A DNA stretch of 23,242 nucleotides from GCA-002694895 sp964436345 (lineage in GTDB: Bacteria; Chloroflexota; Dehalococcoidia; Lucifugimonadales; GCA-002694895): assembly GCA_964436345.1 (NCBI GenBank), contig CAYTCC010000017.1, positions 1-23,242 on the forward strand. The letters run 5' to 3'. Shown here in pieces: positions 1 to 8,136 of the stretch. A program made the position numbers and the translations under genes. Each line of letters opens with the position of its first letter. Position 1 is the first letter of the stretch. The notes under the pieces were generated by a model that was given only the letters and a program-made list of their open reading frames with translations, was not told where the DNA came from and did not search any database.

Positions 1-4
1 ATAA

Positions 5-10
5 TCCTCC
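5..10 (-). promoter_or_regulatory. Ribosome binding site for a gene beyond the left edge
   Basis: Read on the minus strand, the last bases of the window are GGAGGATTAT, a strong Shine-Dalgarno core (GGAGG). It lies 14 bases after the stop codon of the VWA gene. No start codon fits inside the window, so the next minus-strand gene should start just outside it. The placement suggests that this unseen gene is the fourth member of the AAA-Nudix-VWA operon. Confidence 0.6.
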
Positions 11-23
11 AATAAAAAAATAA

Positions 24-3000
24 TCACATTGTTAGGCTTCTATACAAATCCAATAATCTTTCTGGTAAATCTTTAACATCATCTAATACTTCATACCCCA
101 TATCTTGAGTCATAGTTTTAAGATAATCATGTCCATTTTTATCTACGGTTAAACAAAAAGCGTTAATATCTTTATTTTTTGCCTCTGTTAATGCCATTTT
201 AGTGTCATGAACTGCATACTCTTTTTCAACACCTTCTCTGCTATATCCTCGATCCTGAGGTCTTCCATCACTAATTAAGAACAGTAATTTAGTTCTTGAG
301 TGTACTTTGTCAAGTTTAGAAATAGCATGCCTAATTGCTGGTCCCATTCTAGTTGCATGTAATGGGGAAATTTTATCGATTCTACCCTTAATATTATCAT
401 TCATCTTTTCTTCTAAATCTTTAACTGTATAAAACTCTACATTTTCTCTTCCATAACCAGAAAAACAATATATCCCATACTGATCACCTAAATTTTCAAG
501 AGCATCAATCAATAAAACTGATGCCTCTTTCTCGACATCAATAATTCTTTTATATGTTCTGACAATTCCTGATTTTCTTCTTGATTTAATCCATTTCATA
601 TAATCAACGGGATCGTCTGGGACATCCCAGTCATTGCTTGTATTAGAATCTTCTATTGATTCTGCGGTTGATGCACTTACATCTAGTAAAAAAACACATG
701 CAACATCTCTTTGTATTTTATTTCTTCTCCAATACAATTTTTCACTTGGACTCACCCCAGTTTTAATATCAACAAATGCTTCAATAACATCATCTATATC
801 AAATTCTTCACCATCTTCTAATTTATTTACTTTTTTTAGCATTTCAGGAGAAATCATTTCAAATTGTCTTCGCAAATTACTTACAAGTGCACTGTAGTCT
901 AATAATGTGTCATCATAATATCCTTTGTCTCCTTCACCCATTATTCTTTCTTTAACAATACACCATCTAGGTTTATAATCGTTTGAGCGAAAATCCCATT
1001 CATCATAAATATAAGATTCAGGATCATCAGTTTCAAGTTCCTCGAAATCATCAGTATTATCAGTATCTCCAGGATTATTCTTAGAATTTTCACTTAATTC
1101 AGCACTTATTTCTTTTAGAATATTTTCAGCTATCATATCAGTAGAAGAATCAATGGGACGTTCAGTAGCTTCAATATCCAAATCTTCCATTTGATCTAAT
1201 AATTCTTTTAGCATTTCTGGAGTAATATTTTCTTGGGAAAATTCAGAATCTTCACTGTCCATAGTCCTCATATTTTCTAATAATTGAACTAATTCAGGTT
1301 TAAAATCCCCTCTGTAATCCACTTGTTCTGGGGATTGATAATCATCAGAGTCACTATGTATATCCATAGAATCTTGATTCATCATGAATTGCAATATTTC
1401 TTGTAAAACATTTTCATCTTCATAATAATCTTGATCCTGATTCTGATCTAAATCAAGATCTTCAGTTTCTTCATTCTCAATATTTTCGTTCTCAGTAGAA
1501 TGAATTAATTTATAAATTCTAACAGTTGCCTCTGAAGAATCATGTACATCAGTATCTATGTTCATTATTTTATTCAAAATAATGAACATATTCTTAAATT
1601 TATCAATATATTTTTTAGGTACTTTAGTTTTATCTGATTTTCCTAAACTGATCTGAACCAAAAACTCAACCATCGCATCTTGCGCATTAAGAGCATTAAT
1701 ATTTGGTCTTTTTTCTAAAGCTTGTAATTTAACATTTTCAAAATCTTGTGTTAAACCAGGATATTTATCTTTAATGCAATTTTCTACACGAGTGTCTTCA
1801 ACAATAGCAAAAATATCAGATACCAATTTTCTATCTTGGAATAATTCAAAAAATTTATTAAAGTCAGTTTTTTTTGTCATTACAGGCTCAGAAGAAGACT
1901 CAGATTGATCTTCTGAATTTTCTTCTTCAAGAGGAAAATGGATTTGTTTTTGAGCTTTTTCTTTTTTTAAAAAATCATTATAAAGCTCTTCTCTCATATT
2001 ATTAAAATAAGAACTTTCAGCATCAAAGTAAAAATTAAAACTGCCAAATTCAAGTCTTCCAACCTGATGGCTTGAAATAACCTTAAACCATTTATAATTT
2101 GTAATTTTATTATCATATCTGTTTATTATTTCAGGAACATATATAGATTTACCTTCAGTTGTAGGGTTTAAGGTTGAAGACCATCCTATGTTTTTATCTA
2201 CTAATTCAGAAGAAGGTAATATTTCAAGTTCCACCCCAGCTAAAGCTGAACAATATAATTGTAATAAATCTTTAACTGAATCATATTCAACAGATGAACT
2301 TATACGGCTTAAAGAAGTTTCGCTTGTCAAAGATTCAAGTTTAAAATATGCAACACCGGCATCTCTATTCAAATTAAGTAATTTCAATCCTTCATCAAAC
2401 CATTCTTTCATTTGGGTAGTATCAATTTTATTAAGAATTTCAGGGACTTTTGTAAGAAAACCAATTATCACTTGAGGTTGTACATGAGCCAATTCTTGAC
2501 ATAATTCAAGGATTTCATCATAACTACTTCTATGAATTAATGTAAATGGAGTAGCAACATCATCCATTATAGTACTAGAGGAATAACCACCAGCATCAAT
2601 AATTGATAATATCAATTCCATCAAAGTTACTCTTTGGTTTTCATCAAATTTGATTAAAAATTTCGGAGATGTTTCTAATATATTTTTTAGATCTCTACTA
2701 GATTTACTTTTTAAATTAATTAAAAATTCTATTCCTGTGTGCTTGGAATGAAATTTTGTTAAAAAATTATAACTATAATCTAAACATTCAACTGCCATAT
2801 CATATGACTGAGCTGTAATTTCATTTAAAAAATATATAATTTTTTCAAATTCAGCAAAAGTTAAAACTTTTAAAAATTTGGGTGAATGATCAAAAACTTT
2901 AGAAGCAAAATTTCCGGATTTCCAACTCCCATCATAAATATTTTCAGCCATCAGACTCATGGAATCTATATGTCTGCCTTTTGTGATACTGAGAAATTTT

Positions 3001-3293
3001 TCAGAATTTTGAATATATGAAGATGCTAATACAGGTGATAATTTAACTAAATTATTTATCATCTGAGTCCATTGTATTAATTCAGCACCTTTTAAAATCT
3101 CAGATAAATTTACAGACATTTTTAATAATTCCGTAGTAATTTCCCAGGAACGTACTCCTGAATCAGTTATCTCTTTAATTAAATTAGTCCAATCATTTTT
3201 TTGTTCATCAGAAAAATTTGTTTTTAATACTTTAAATGAATTATCAAATTCAATATTTAAATTCTCTGGATATTTTTCAAAAATATTACTCAT
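24..3293 (-). CDS. NorD/CbbO-type VWA domain protein with N-terminal helical repeats
   Basis: A 1089-residue cytoplasmic protein without a signal peptide. Residues about 35-320 form seven or eight degenerate helical repeats of 34-40 residues, each ending in a SPKFL-like motif (at 64-67, 97-101, 137-141, 176-178, 209-213, 283-287). Residues about 340-510 hold a NorD-like core with HQVGR at 409-413 and EDTRVE near 499-504. Residues about 600-770 are very acidic. The C-terminus is a von Willebrand A domain with MIDAS motif DVSAS (D871, S873, S875) and a later ISDGRP (D1009). NorD and CbbO proteins of this type pair with a MoxR-class AAA ATPase, encoded two genes upstream, to remodel or activate a client enzyme (nitric oxide reductase or RuBisCO in the known cases). 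Neither client is in the window, so the target is unknown. The gene follows the Nudix gene by 8 bases and has no clear Shine-Dalgarno. Confidence 0.85.
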   Translation of the reverse strand: MSNIFEKYPENLNIEFDNSFKVLKTNFSDEQKNDWTNLIKEITDSGVRSWEITTELLKMSVNLSEILKGAELIQWTQMINNLVKLSPVLASSYIQNSEKFLSITKGRHIDSMSLMAENIYDGSWKSGNFASKVFDHSPKFLKVLTFAEFEKIIYFLNEITAQSYDMAVECLDYSYNFLTKFHSKHTGIEFLINLKSKSSRDLKNILETSPKFLIKFDENQRVTLMELILSIIDAGGYSSSTIMDDVATPFTLIHRSSYDEILELCQELAHVQPQVIIGFLTKVPEILNKIDTTQMKEWFDEGLKLLNLNRDAGVAYFKLESLTSETSLSRISSSVEYDSVKDLLQLYCSALAGVELEILPSSELVDKNIGWSSTLNPTTEGKSIYVPEIINRYDNKITNYKWFKVISSHQVGRLEFGSFNFYFDAESSYFNNMREELYNDFLKKEKAQKQIHFPLEEENSEDQSESSSEPVMTKKTDFNKFFELFQDRKLVSDIFAIVEDTRVENCIKDKYPGLTQDFENVKLQALEKRPNINALNAQDAMVEFLVQISLGKSDKTKVPKKYIDKFKNMFIILNKIMNIDTDVHDSSEATVRIYKLIHSTENENIENEETEDLDLDQNQDQDYYEDENVLQEILQFMMNQDSMDIHSDSDDYQSPEQVDYRGDFKPELVQLLENMRTMDSEDSEFSQENITPEMLKELLDQMEDLDIEATERPIDSSTDMIAENILKEISAELSENSKNNPGDTDNTDDFEELETDDPESYIYDEWDFRSNDYKPRWCIVKERIMGEGDKGYYDDTLLDYSALVSNLRRQFEMISPEMLKKVNKLEDGEEFDIDDVIEAFVDIKTGVSPSEKLYWRRNKIQRDVACVFLLDVSASTAESIEDSNTSNDWDVPDDPVDYMKWIKSRRKSGIVRTYKRIIDVEKEASVLLIDALENLGDQYGIYCFSGYGRENVEFYTVKDLEEKMNDNIKGRIDKISPLHATRMGPAIRHAISKLDKVHSRTKLLFLISDGRPQDRGYSREGVEKEYAVHDTKMALTEAKNKDINAFCLTVDKNGHDYLKTMTQDMGYEVLDDVKDLPERLLDLYRSLTM

Positions 3294-3301
3294 TATTAAT
3301 A

Positions 3302-3868
3302 CTACTTTTTATGTAAATCAATGATATTAAAAAAATTATTTAGAATTTTAGCAGTTGCTCCAAAAACAATATTACCATCATAGTAAAAGGTTCTTAATTT
3401 TATAAGACAATTTTTACGAATAATATAATCATATCTCCAATTAATTGGATTGTTTAAATCAAAAACAGGAACATTTATAACCATTTTGACCTCAGAAGAC
3501 AGTTTGTAATCAATTGCATTTTTAATAATTCCAACATAAGGTTTTATCAAAAATCTAGTTGAAGTGATTACATCATCTAATTTACCAATAATTTCTATCT
3601 GATTTTTATTCAATCCAATTTCTTCTCTAGTCTCTCTATACATCGTATCAATGAAATTTGAATCTGAATTTTCTCTCGCTCCGCCTGGGAAACCTATTTC
3701 ACCCGGGTGATGATTTAAAGTTTCACTTCTGATTTGCAATAAAACACATAATTTATTTGAATGGATTACCAAAGGTAATAATACTGCTGAAGAAATATAC
3801 TCAATACTATTAATTTCTAAAATATATCGATCAGTTTTAAATCTATCAATAACTAAATTTAAATCCAT
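3302..3868 (-). CDS. Nudix hydrolase, CoA pyrophosphatase (NudL)-like
   Basis: A 188-residue cytoplasmic protein. Residues 43-63 fit the UPF0035 signature of the CoA-pyrophosphatase branch (RS, then HHPGEIGFPGG), followed directly by the Nudix box ending R78-E79-T-R-E82-E83-I-G-L, which supplies the Mg2+-binding glutamates. The first half of the box is spaced as in NudL rather than in the textbook consensus. The family cleaves the pyrophosphate of CoA and CoA esters to 4'-phosphopantetheine and 3',5'-ADP; other nucleoside diphosphate substrates are possible. The gene lies between the AAA and VWA genes, 9 and 8 bases away, so it is almost certainly cotranscribed with them. It has no obvious functional link to that pair. 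There is no clear Shine-Dalgarno before the ATG. Confidence 0.85.
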   Translation of the reverse strand: MDLNLVIDRFKTDRYILEINSIEYISSAVLLPLVIHSNKLCVLLQIRSETLNHHPGEIGFPGGARENSDSNFIDTMYRETREEIGLNKNQIEIIGKLDDVITSTRFLIKPYVGIIKNAIDYKLSSEVKMVINVPVFDLNNPINWRYDYIIRKNCLIKLRTFYYDGNIVFGATAKILNNFFNIIDLHKK

Positions 3869-3877
3869 TGATTTAAA

Positions 3878-4759
3878 TTATTCAGGAAATATTGATGTAA
3901 TTACTTCCTGTATACCTTGATGTAATAAGGAATCATCAGTTACTGCCCAATTCACAGCAACTTGACATGCTCTAACAGGTTTAATACCTTGTGAAATCAT
4001 TTTTGCAGCATATATTAAAAGCCTGGTACTTGCCCCTTCTGGCAAACCATGCTCCTTTAAATTCCTAATTTTTTCTCCCAAAATAGCTAGTTTATTTGAA
4101 TTGTCTTCATCGAGTCCGGATTCGTGAGCAATAATTTCTGTTTCTTTTTCCACTGAAGGGTAATCAAATTCTATTGCTATAAATCTTTGACGTGTACTAT
4201 GTTTTAAATCTTTAAGAGCGCTCTGATAACCGGGGTTATAGGATAAGACTAATAAAAATCCATCAGCAGCTTCTAATAATTCTCCTTTTTTCTCTACAGG
4301 TAAAATTCTTCTATGATCTGTTAGAGGGTGAATTATTACAGTTGTATCTTTTCTTGCTTCTACTACTTCATCCAAATAACAAATGCCTCCAGCTTTTACA
4401 GCTCGTGTCAATGGGCCATCCATCCATACAGTTGAATCTCCTTCCAATAAATAACGTCCTACTAAATCACTAGCAGTTAAATCTTCATGGCAAGCAATTG
4501 TTACTAATGGAATATTTTTTTGGGCGTTGTCATCTTTTTTAGATGAAATCAGTTCTTGTCCGATTTTATATGCCATATATTCTACAAATCTTGTTTTTCC
4601 GCATCCTGTTGGTCCTTTAAACAGAACTGGAAGTTTTTGCTTATAAGCAGATTCAAATAATTCCACCTCATCAGAAACTGGAACATAATAAGGTTTTTCA
4701 GTAGCAAAATATTCTTCAATTATGTAACTTTTATACAAAGTCTGGGTTTTATTTGTCAT
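3878..4759 (-). CDS. MoxR-class AAA+ ATPase, NorQ/NirQ/CbbQ type
   Basis: A 293-residue ATPase. Walker A is GPTGCGKT at about residues 49-56, Walker B with its catalytic acid is ICYLDEV at about 125-131, and sensor 1 is the LSYNPGYQ region near 171-178. The arginine-rich segment STRQRF (about 187-192) and GASTRLL (about 241-247) match the NorQ/CbbQ family. These hexameric chaperone-like ATPases work with a VWA partner (NorD/CbbO) to insert metal into, or remodel, a client enzyme. The partner is encoded downstream after the Nudix gene. The start is supported by AGGAAG five bases before the ATG. This is the first gene of the minus-strand operon and has a promoter candidate at 4802-4830. The sequence does not distinguish NorQ from CbbQ by client. 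Confidence 0.9.
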   Translation of the reverse strand: MTNKTQTLYKSYIIEEYFATEKPYYVPVSDEVELFESAYKQKLPVLFKGPTGCGKTRFVEYMAYKIGQELISSKKDDNAQKNIPLVTIACHEDLTASDLVGRYLLEGDSTVWMDGPLTRAVKAGGICYLDEVVEARKDTTVIIHPLTDHRRILPVEKKGELLEAADGFLLVLSYNPGYQSALKDLKHSTRQRFIAIEFDYPSVEKETEIIAHESGLDEDNSNKLAILGEKIRNLKEHGLPEGASTRLLIYAAKMISQGIKPVRACQVAVNWAVTDDSLLHQGIQEVITSIFPE

Positions 4760-4801
4760 TTCATCTTCCTAAAAATAATCATTTATATTTATTGATATGT
4801 A

Positions 4802-4830
4802 ATTATAAATTCCTTAACAGCAAATATCTA
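4802..4830 (-). promoter_or_regulatory. Candidate promoter of the AAA-Nudix-VWA operon
   Basis: On the minus strand a perfect -10 box TATAAT (4802-4807) is preceded, with a 17-base spacer, by TAGATA (4825-4830), which matches four of six bases of TTGACA. Transcription would start near 4795, giving a leader of about 35 bases before the AAA gene. In a region this AT-rich a chance -10 is likely, so the call rests on the combination of box, spacing and position. Confidence 0.4.
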
Positions 4831-4840
4831 CTCGTGAATT

Positions 4841-4884
4841 AATTATTTAATATACAAAAATAAATTATTTAATATACAAAAATA
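4841..4884. repeat. Two perfect 22-bp direct repeats in the divergent control region
   Basis: Positions 4841-4862 and 4863-4884 are identical 22-base units (each begins AATTATTTAATATAC), and a third partial unit begins at 4885 (AATTAT). They lie between the divergent AAA and ABC genes, just upstream of both promoter candidates. Twenty-two bases is about two helical turns, so bound proteins would lie on the same face of the DNA. They could be operator sites or an AT-rich UP-type element; a replication-slippage duplication without function is also possible. Confidence 0.75.
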
Positions 4885-4906
4885 AATTATAGGATTATGG
4901 AATTTC

Positions 4907-4915
4907 TGATAAAAT
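4907..4915 (+). promoter_or_regulatory. Candidate extended -10 promoter of the ABC exporter operon
   Basis: TGATAAAAT has the TGn extension and a -10 box TAAAAT (4910-4915) matching five of six bases. No good -35 box is present at 17-18 bases, which is common for extended -10 promoters. Transcription would start near 4922, downstream of the first possible ATG (4916). That favours the internal ATG at 4946 as the real start of the ABC ATPase. Confidence 0.4.
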
Positions 4916-4945
4916 ATGATTCTATTTTATACATTAAATCAAATT

Positions 4946-5899
4946 ATGGAAAATAATAACGCCAAAATTTTAGTAGAAAATGTCACCAAAACATTTGGTA
5001 GCAGAGTAGCTGTAAATTCAATAAATTTTTCAATAAATAAAGGAGAAGTTGTGGGATTTTTAGGCCCCAATGGTGCCGGGAAAAGTACAACAATGAGACT
5101 CCTAACCTCATATTACACACAAAATTCTGGTGAAATTTTTATTGATTCAATAAACACCAAAGACTCTGACATTGAAACAAGAAAAAAAATAGGTTATCTT
5201 CCAGAAAATAATCCTTTATATGGTGAAATGCTTGTTAAAGATTATCTGAAATTAATTGGAGATTTACGTAATTTATCATCAAAAGAATATAAATCTAATT
5301 TAACTAACGCTGTAGACGAAACGGGGATTCATGAATATTACTTCAGTCCCATCAATCAATTATCTAAAGGATATAGGCAAAGAGTAGGGTTAGCACAAGC
5401 AATATTACATCAACCAGAAATACTTATTTTAGATGAACCAACAGAAGGATTAGATCCCAATCAAAGGGTAAGTATGAGAAATCTTATTAAATCATTAGGA
5501 AAACAACGTACAATCATGTTATCTACTCATGTATTACAAGAAGTAGAAACAACTTGTAATAGAATAATTTTAATAAATAAAGGGAAATTAATCACTGAAG
5601 GTACGGTTAAAGAAATCTTAAATACCCAAAACAAAAATCAAACAATTGAATTAGAAATGATAGGAAAAAATATTCATACAAAACTAAATTCAATTAATGG
5701 AATTGAAGATATACAAATAATAGAAAATGAAGATGAAATTAAAAAATTCATTATTTCAATACAAGAAAATTCTGACCCAAGAAAAGATATATATAAAAAA
5801 GCAATAGAAGAAAAATGGATCTTATTAACAATGAGTAAAACTACTCCAAAACTCGAAGATGTATTTAAATTTTTAACAATTGGAGAAGAAAAAGAATAA
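4946..5899 (+). CDS. ABC transporter ATP-binding protein, GldA type
   Basis: A 317-residue ATPase from the ATG at 4946. The frame is open to an ATG at 4916, which adds ten residues atypical of the family and lies upstream of the likely transcription start. Walker A is GPNGAGKST at about residues 40-48, the Q-loop is of the YLPENNPLY type, the signature is LSKGYRQRVG, Walker B is ILILDEPTEGLDP and the H-loop is STHVLQEVE. The C-terminal 90 residues form the extension common in export ATPases of the ABC-2 class. It should energise the membrane protein encoded 2 bases downstream. Neither start has a good Shine-Dalgarno. The substrate is unknown; homologous GldA proteins serve gliding or secretion in Bacteroidota. 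Confidence 0.9.
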   Translation: MENNNAKILVENVTKTFGSRVAVNSINFSINKGEVVGFLGPNGAGKSTTMRLLTSYYTQNSGEIFIDSINTKDSDIETRKKIGYLPENNPLYGEMLVKDYLKLIGDLRNLSSKEYKSNLTNAVDETGIHEYYFSPINQLSKGYRQRVGLAQAILHQPEILILDEPTEGLDPNQRVSMRNLIKSLGKQRTIMLSTHVLQEVETTCNRIILINKGKLITEGTVKEILNTQNKNQTIELEMIGKNIHTKLNSINGIEDIQIIENEDEIKKFIISIQENSDPRKDIYKKAIEEKWILLTMSKTTPKLEDVFKFLTIGEEKE

Positions 5900-5901
5900 T
5901 A

Positions 5902-8136
5902 ATGAGATCGTTATTAACAATATTAAATAAAGACTTTAAGTCATATTTTGACCAACCCACAGGATATATATTAAACATAATATTTGTAATTGCTATTTCA
6001 TTTATGTTTTTCAGAACTATAGAAACCACAAATGAAGCTTCTTTAAGACCAATGTTTTCACTACTTCCCTGGATTCTATCTATATATATACCAGCAGCTA
6101 CGATGAGATTATTTTCAGAAGAGCAAAGAGATGGAACTCTAGAAATATTGTTTACTCAACCAGTAAGAGGTGTGATAGTAATTTTATCTAAATTCTTTGC
6201 TGGCTTATTATTTGTAATCATAGGAATTTTAGGAACTTTGATAATCCCTATCAGTCTTATATTTGCCGGGAATTTAGACTTTGGAGCATTATTTGCACAA
6301 TACATAGGAGCTATATTTTTATCCTCATCATTAGTAAGTATAGGGATATTTAGTTCAAGCCTGACAAAAAATCAAATTGTAGCTTTTATGATTGCGCTCA
6401 GTATAAGTATATTATCAATTGTCATTGGATTAGATTTTATAAATATAACTTTACCATCAGCATTATCAATACTCTTACAAGATCTTAGTCCTATCACACA
6501 CTTTTCTTCAATAACTAGAGGATTAATAGACCTAAGAGATGTCCTGTATTTTATTTCTATAGATATAGCTTTTTTAAGTATTACATATCTTAATACAAGG
6601 GGAAAAAGCTTAAATACTAACTCAATGCAATACAGAAATTTACGAATAGGAGTAGGTAGTTTAGTAATATTATGTCTAGTATTTGCATGGTTTGGTAACT
6701 CTATTCAGGGAAGGGTAGATTTAACTGAAGATAAAGTTTACTCTTTAGCACCTTCAACCAAAAATATATTTGATAATTTAGATGATTATGTGACAATTAC
6801 ATTATTTGAATCAAAAGACCATCCTATTAATACCGCTTTAACAGCTAGAGATGTTAACGATTTCTTATCTGATTTAAATGCAAGATCTAAATTTGTTAGA
6901 GTTAAGCATAGATATCCTGACACGAATGAAAAAGATGCCGAAGAATCAGGAATAGTAGGGATACCTCCTGTGCAATTTAACATCCAAAGACAAGGTGAAT
7001 TTCAGGTTAAAACAGGGTATTTGGGTATGACAATTGCATATGCAAACAACAAAGAAGTTATTCCATTTATTGAATCATTAGACGGATTAGAATATAAAAT
7101 TGCTTCTTTAACATTTAAAATGTTAAATGATACAAAAAAAACCATATCTTTCATCAATCTTCCTTTATCAAAAAATAATCAAACAGGTATGGGATCATTT
7201 ATATCTTTATTATCTCAACAATATAATGTAAATATAGTTTCTACTGATGAATTACAATCAATTCAAAAACTTCCTGATGTTTTTATTATGGCTGGTGGAA
7301 GTTATGAAAATATTAGCATTGAATCAATTCAAGCAATTCAAAACTATATTAATCAAGGGATAAGTTTCTTAATACTAATTGATACCGTAAATATTGACAC
7401 TAATAGAATGATTGCTTACCAAAATGAATTTAGTGGATCAAAATATTGGGAAAATTACGGGATAATTGTAAAAAATAATATTTTATTTGATCTGAATTCT
7501 TATGAAACATTACCATTCAGCACTCAATCAGGAGAAGTATTATTGCCTTATCCTTACTGGCTAAGAACCCCACCGTTAGATTCCAAATCTACAGGAAAAG
7601 TAAACTCTATTTTATTTCCTTGGACTAGTTCTATAGAGTTAATCAAACCATTAATTAATAATATTATTGTAGAACCATTAATCACTACATCTCAAACAGC
7701 TTCAATACAATATGACTATCAAGATTTAAGTCCTGGAGCAAATTTTGAAGCAAGTAGAGGTAATACAGGTGTACAGGTAATCGGAGTCAAAATAGAAAAT
7801 CAAGACACAACAAACAAAATCCCTACCAGAGCTATTCTAATAGCAGATTCGGATTGGCTTTTAGACGGTATTGCCAGCACAAATCAATCAAATTACGCAT
7901 TAGGAATGAACATGGTTGACTGGTTAGCTCAAGAAGATAAATTGGCAGACATAAGATCAAAAGTAATCCGAGAAAGAAATCTTGACTGGAGTTCAAAAGG
8001 TGATTTCTTCAGCCATCAAACACTTACAAAAAACCTAAATTATATACTAACTCCAATTATATTTATTATGATTGGGTTTTATAGATATTTAAAAAGAAAA
8101 TCAATTCAAAAGAAAACTTTTAGCGATGAAAAATAA
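5902..8136 (+). CDS. Fused ABC-2 permease (GldF-like) and GldG-like auxiliary protein
   Basis: A 744-residue membrane protein. Residues 1-240 are an ABC-2 permease with about six hydrophobic helices and the motif FSEEQRDGTLEILFTQPV after the second helix. A seventh helix near 247-267 is followed by RVDLTEDKVYSLAPST, the hallmark start of the GldG/ABC_transp_aux domain, which fills about 270-715 and should face outward. A C-terminal helix (about 718-735) and a basic tail re-anchor it. In Flavobacterium GldF and GldG are separate proteins; here they are one chain. The gene starts 2 bases after the ATPase and overlaps the next gene by 11 bases, so the three products should form one complex. The cargo is unknown. 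Confidence 0.9.
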   Translation: MRSLLTILNKDFKSYFDQPTGYILNIIFVIAISFMFFRTIETTNEASLRPMFSLLPWILSIYIPAATMRLFSEEQRDGTLEILFTQPVRGVIVILSKFFAGLLFVIIGILGTLIIPISLIFAGNLDFGALFAQYIGAIFLSSSLVSIGIFSSSLTKNQIVAFMIALSISILSIVIGLDFINITLPSALSILLQDLSPITHFSSITRGLIDLRDVLYFISIDIAFLSITYLNTRGKSLNTNSMQYRNLRIGVGSLVILCLVFAWFGNSIQGRVDLTEDKVYSLAPSTKNIFDNLDDYVTITLFESKDHPINTALTARDVNDFLSDLNARSKFVRVKHRYPDTNEKDAEESGIVGIPPVQFNIQRQGEFQVKTGYLGMTIAYANNKEVIPFIESLDGLEYKIASLTFKMLNDTKKTISFINLPLSKNNQTGMGSFISLLSQQYNVNIVSTDELQSIQKLPDVFIMAGGSYENISIESIQAIQNYINQGISFLILIDTVNIDTNRMIAYQNEFSGSKYWENYGIIVKNNILFDLNSYETLPFSTQSGEVLLPYPYWLRTPPLDSKSTGKVNSILFPWTSSIELIKPLINNIIVEPLITTSQTASIQYDYQDLSPGANFEASRGNTGVQVIGVKIENQDTTNKIPTRAILIADSDWLLDGIASTNQSNYALGMNMVDWLAQEDKLADIRSKVIRERNLDWSSKGDFFSHQTLTKNLNYILTPIIFIMIGFYRYLKRKSIQKKTFSDEK

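Noticed and set aside
634..2475. Open plus-strand frames at 634-897 and 2188-2475
   Set aside because: Both are antisense to the VWA gene, low in complexity (Ser/Leu-rich) and lack start signals.
24..4759. CbbQ/CbbO RuBisCO activation system
   Set aside because: The ATPase and VWA families fit, but there is no RuBisCO or carboxysome gene in the window, so the specific client was not assigned.
4916..4945. Ten-residue N-terminal extension of the ABC ATPase
   Set aside because: The earlier ATG lies before the predicted transcription start, lacks a ribosome binding site, and the extra residues are atypical for the family.
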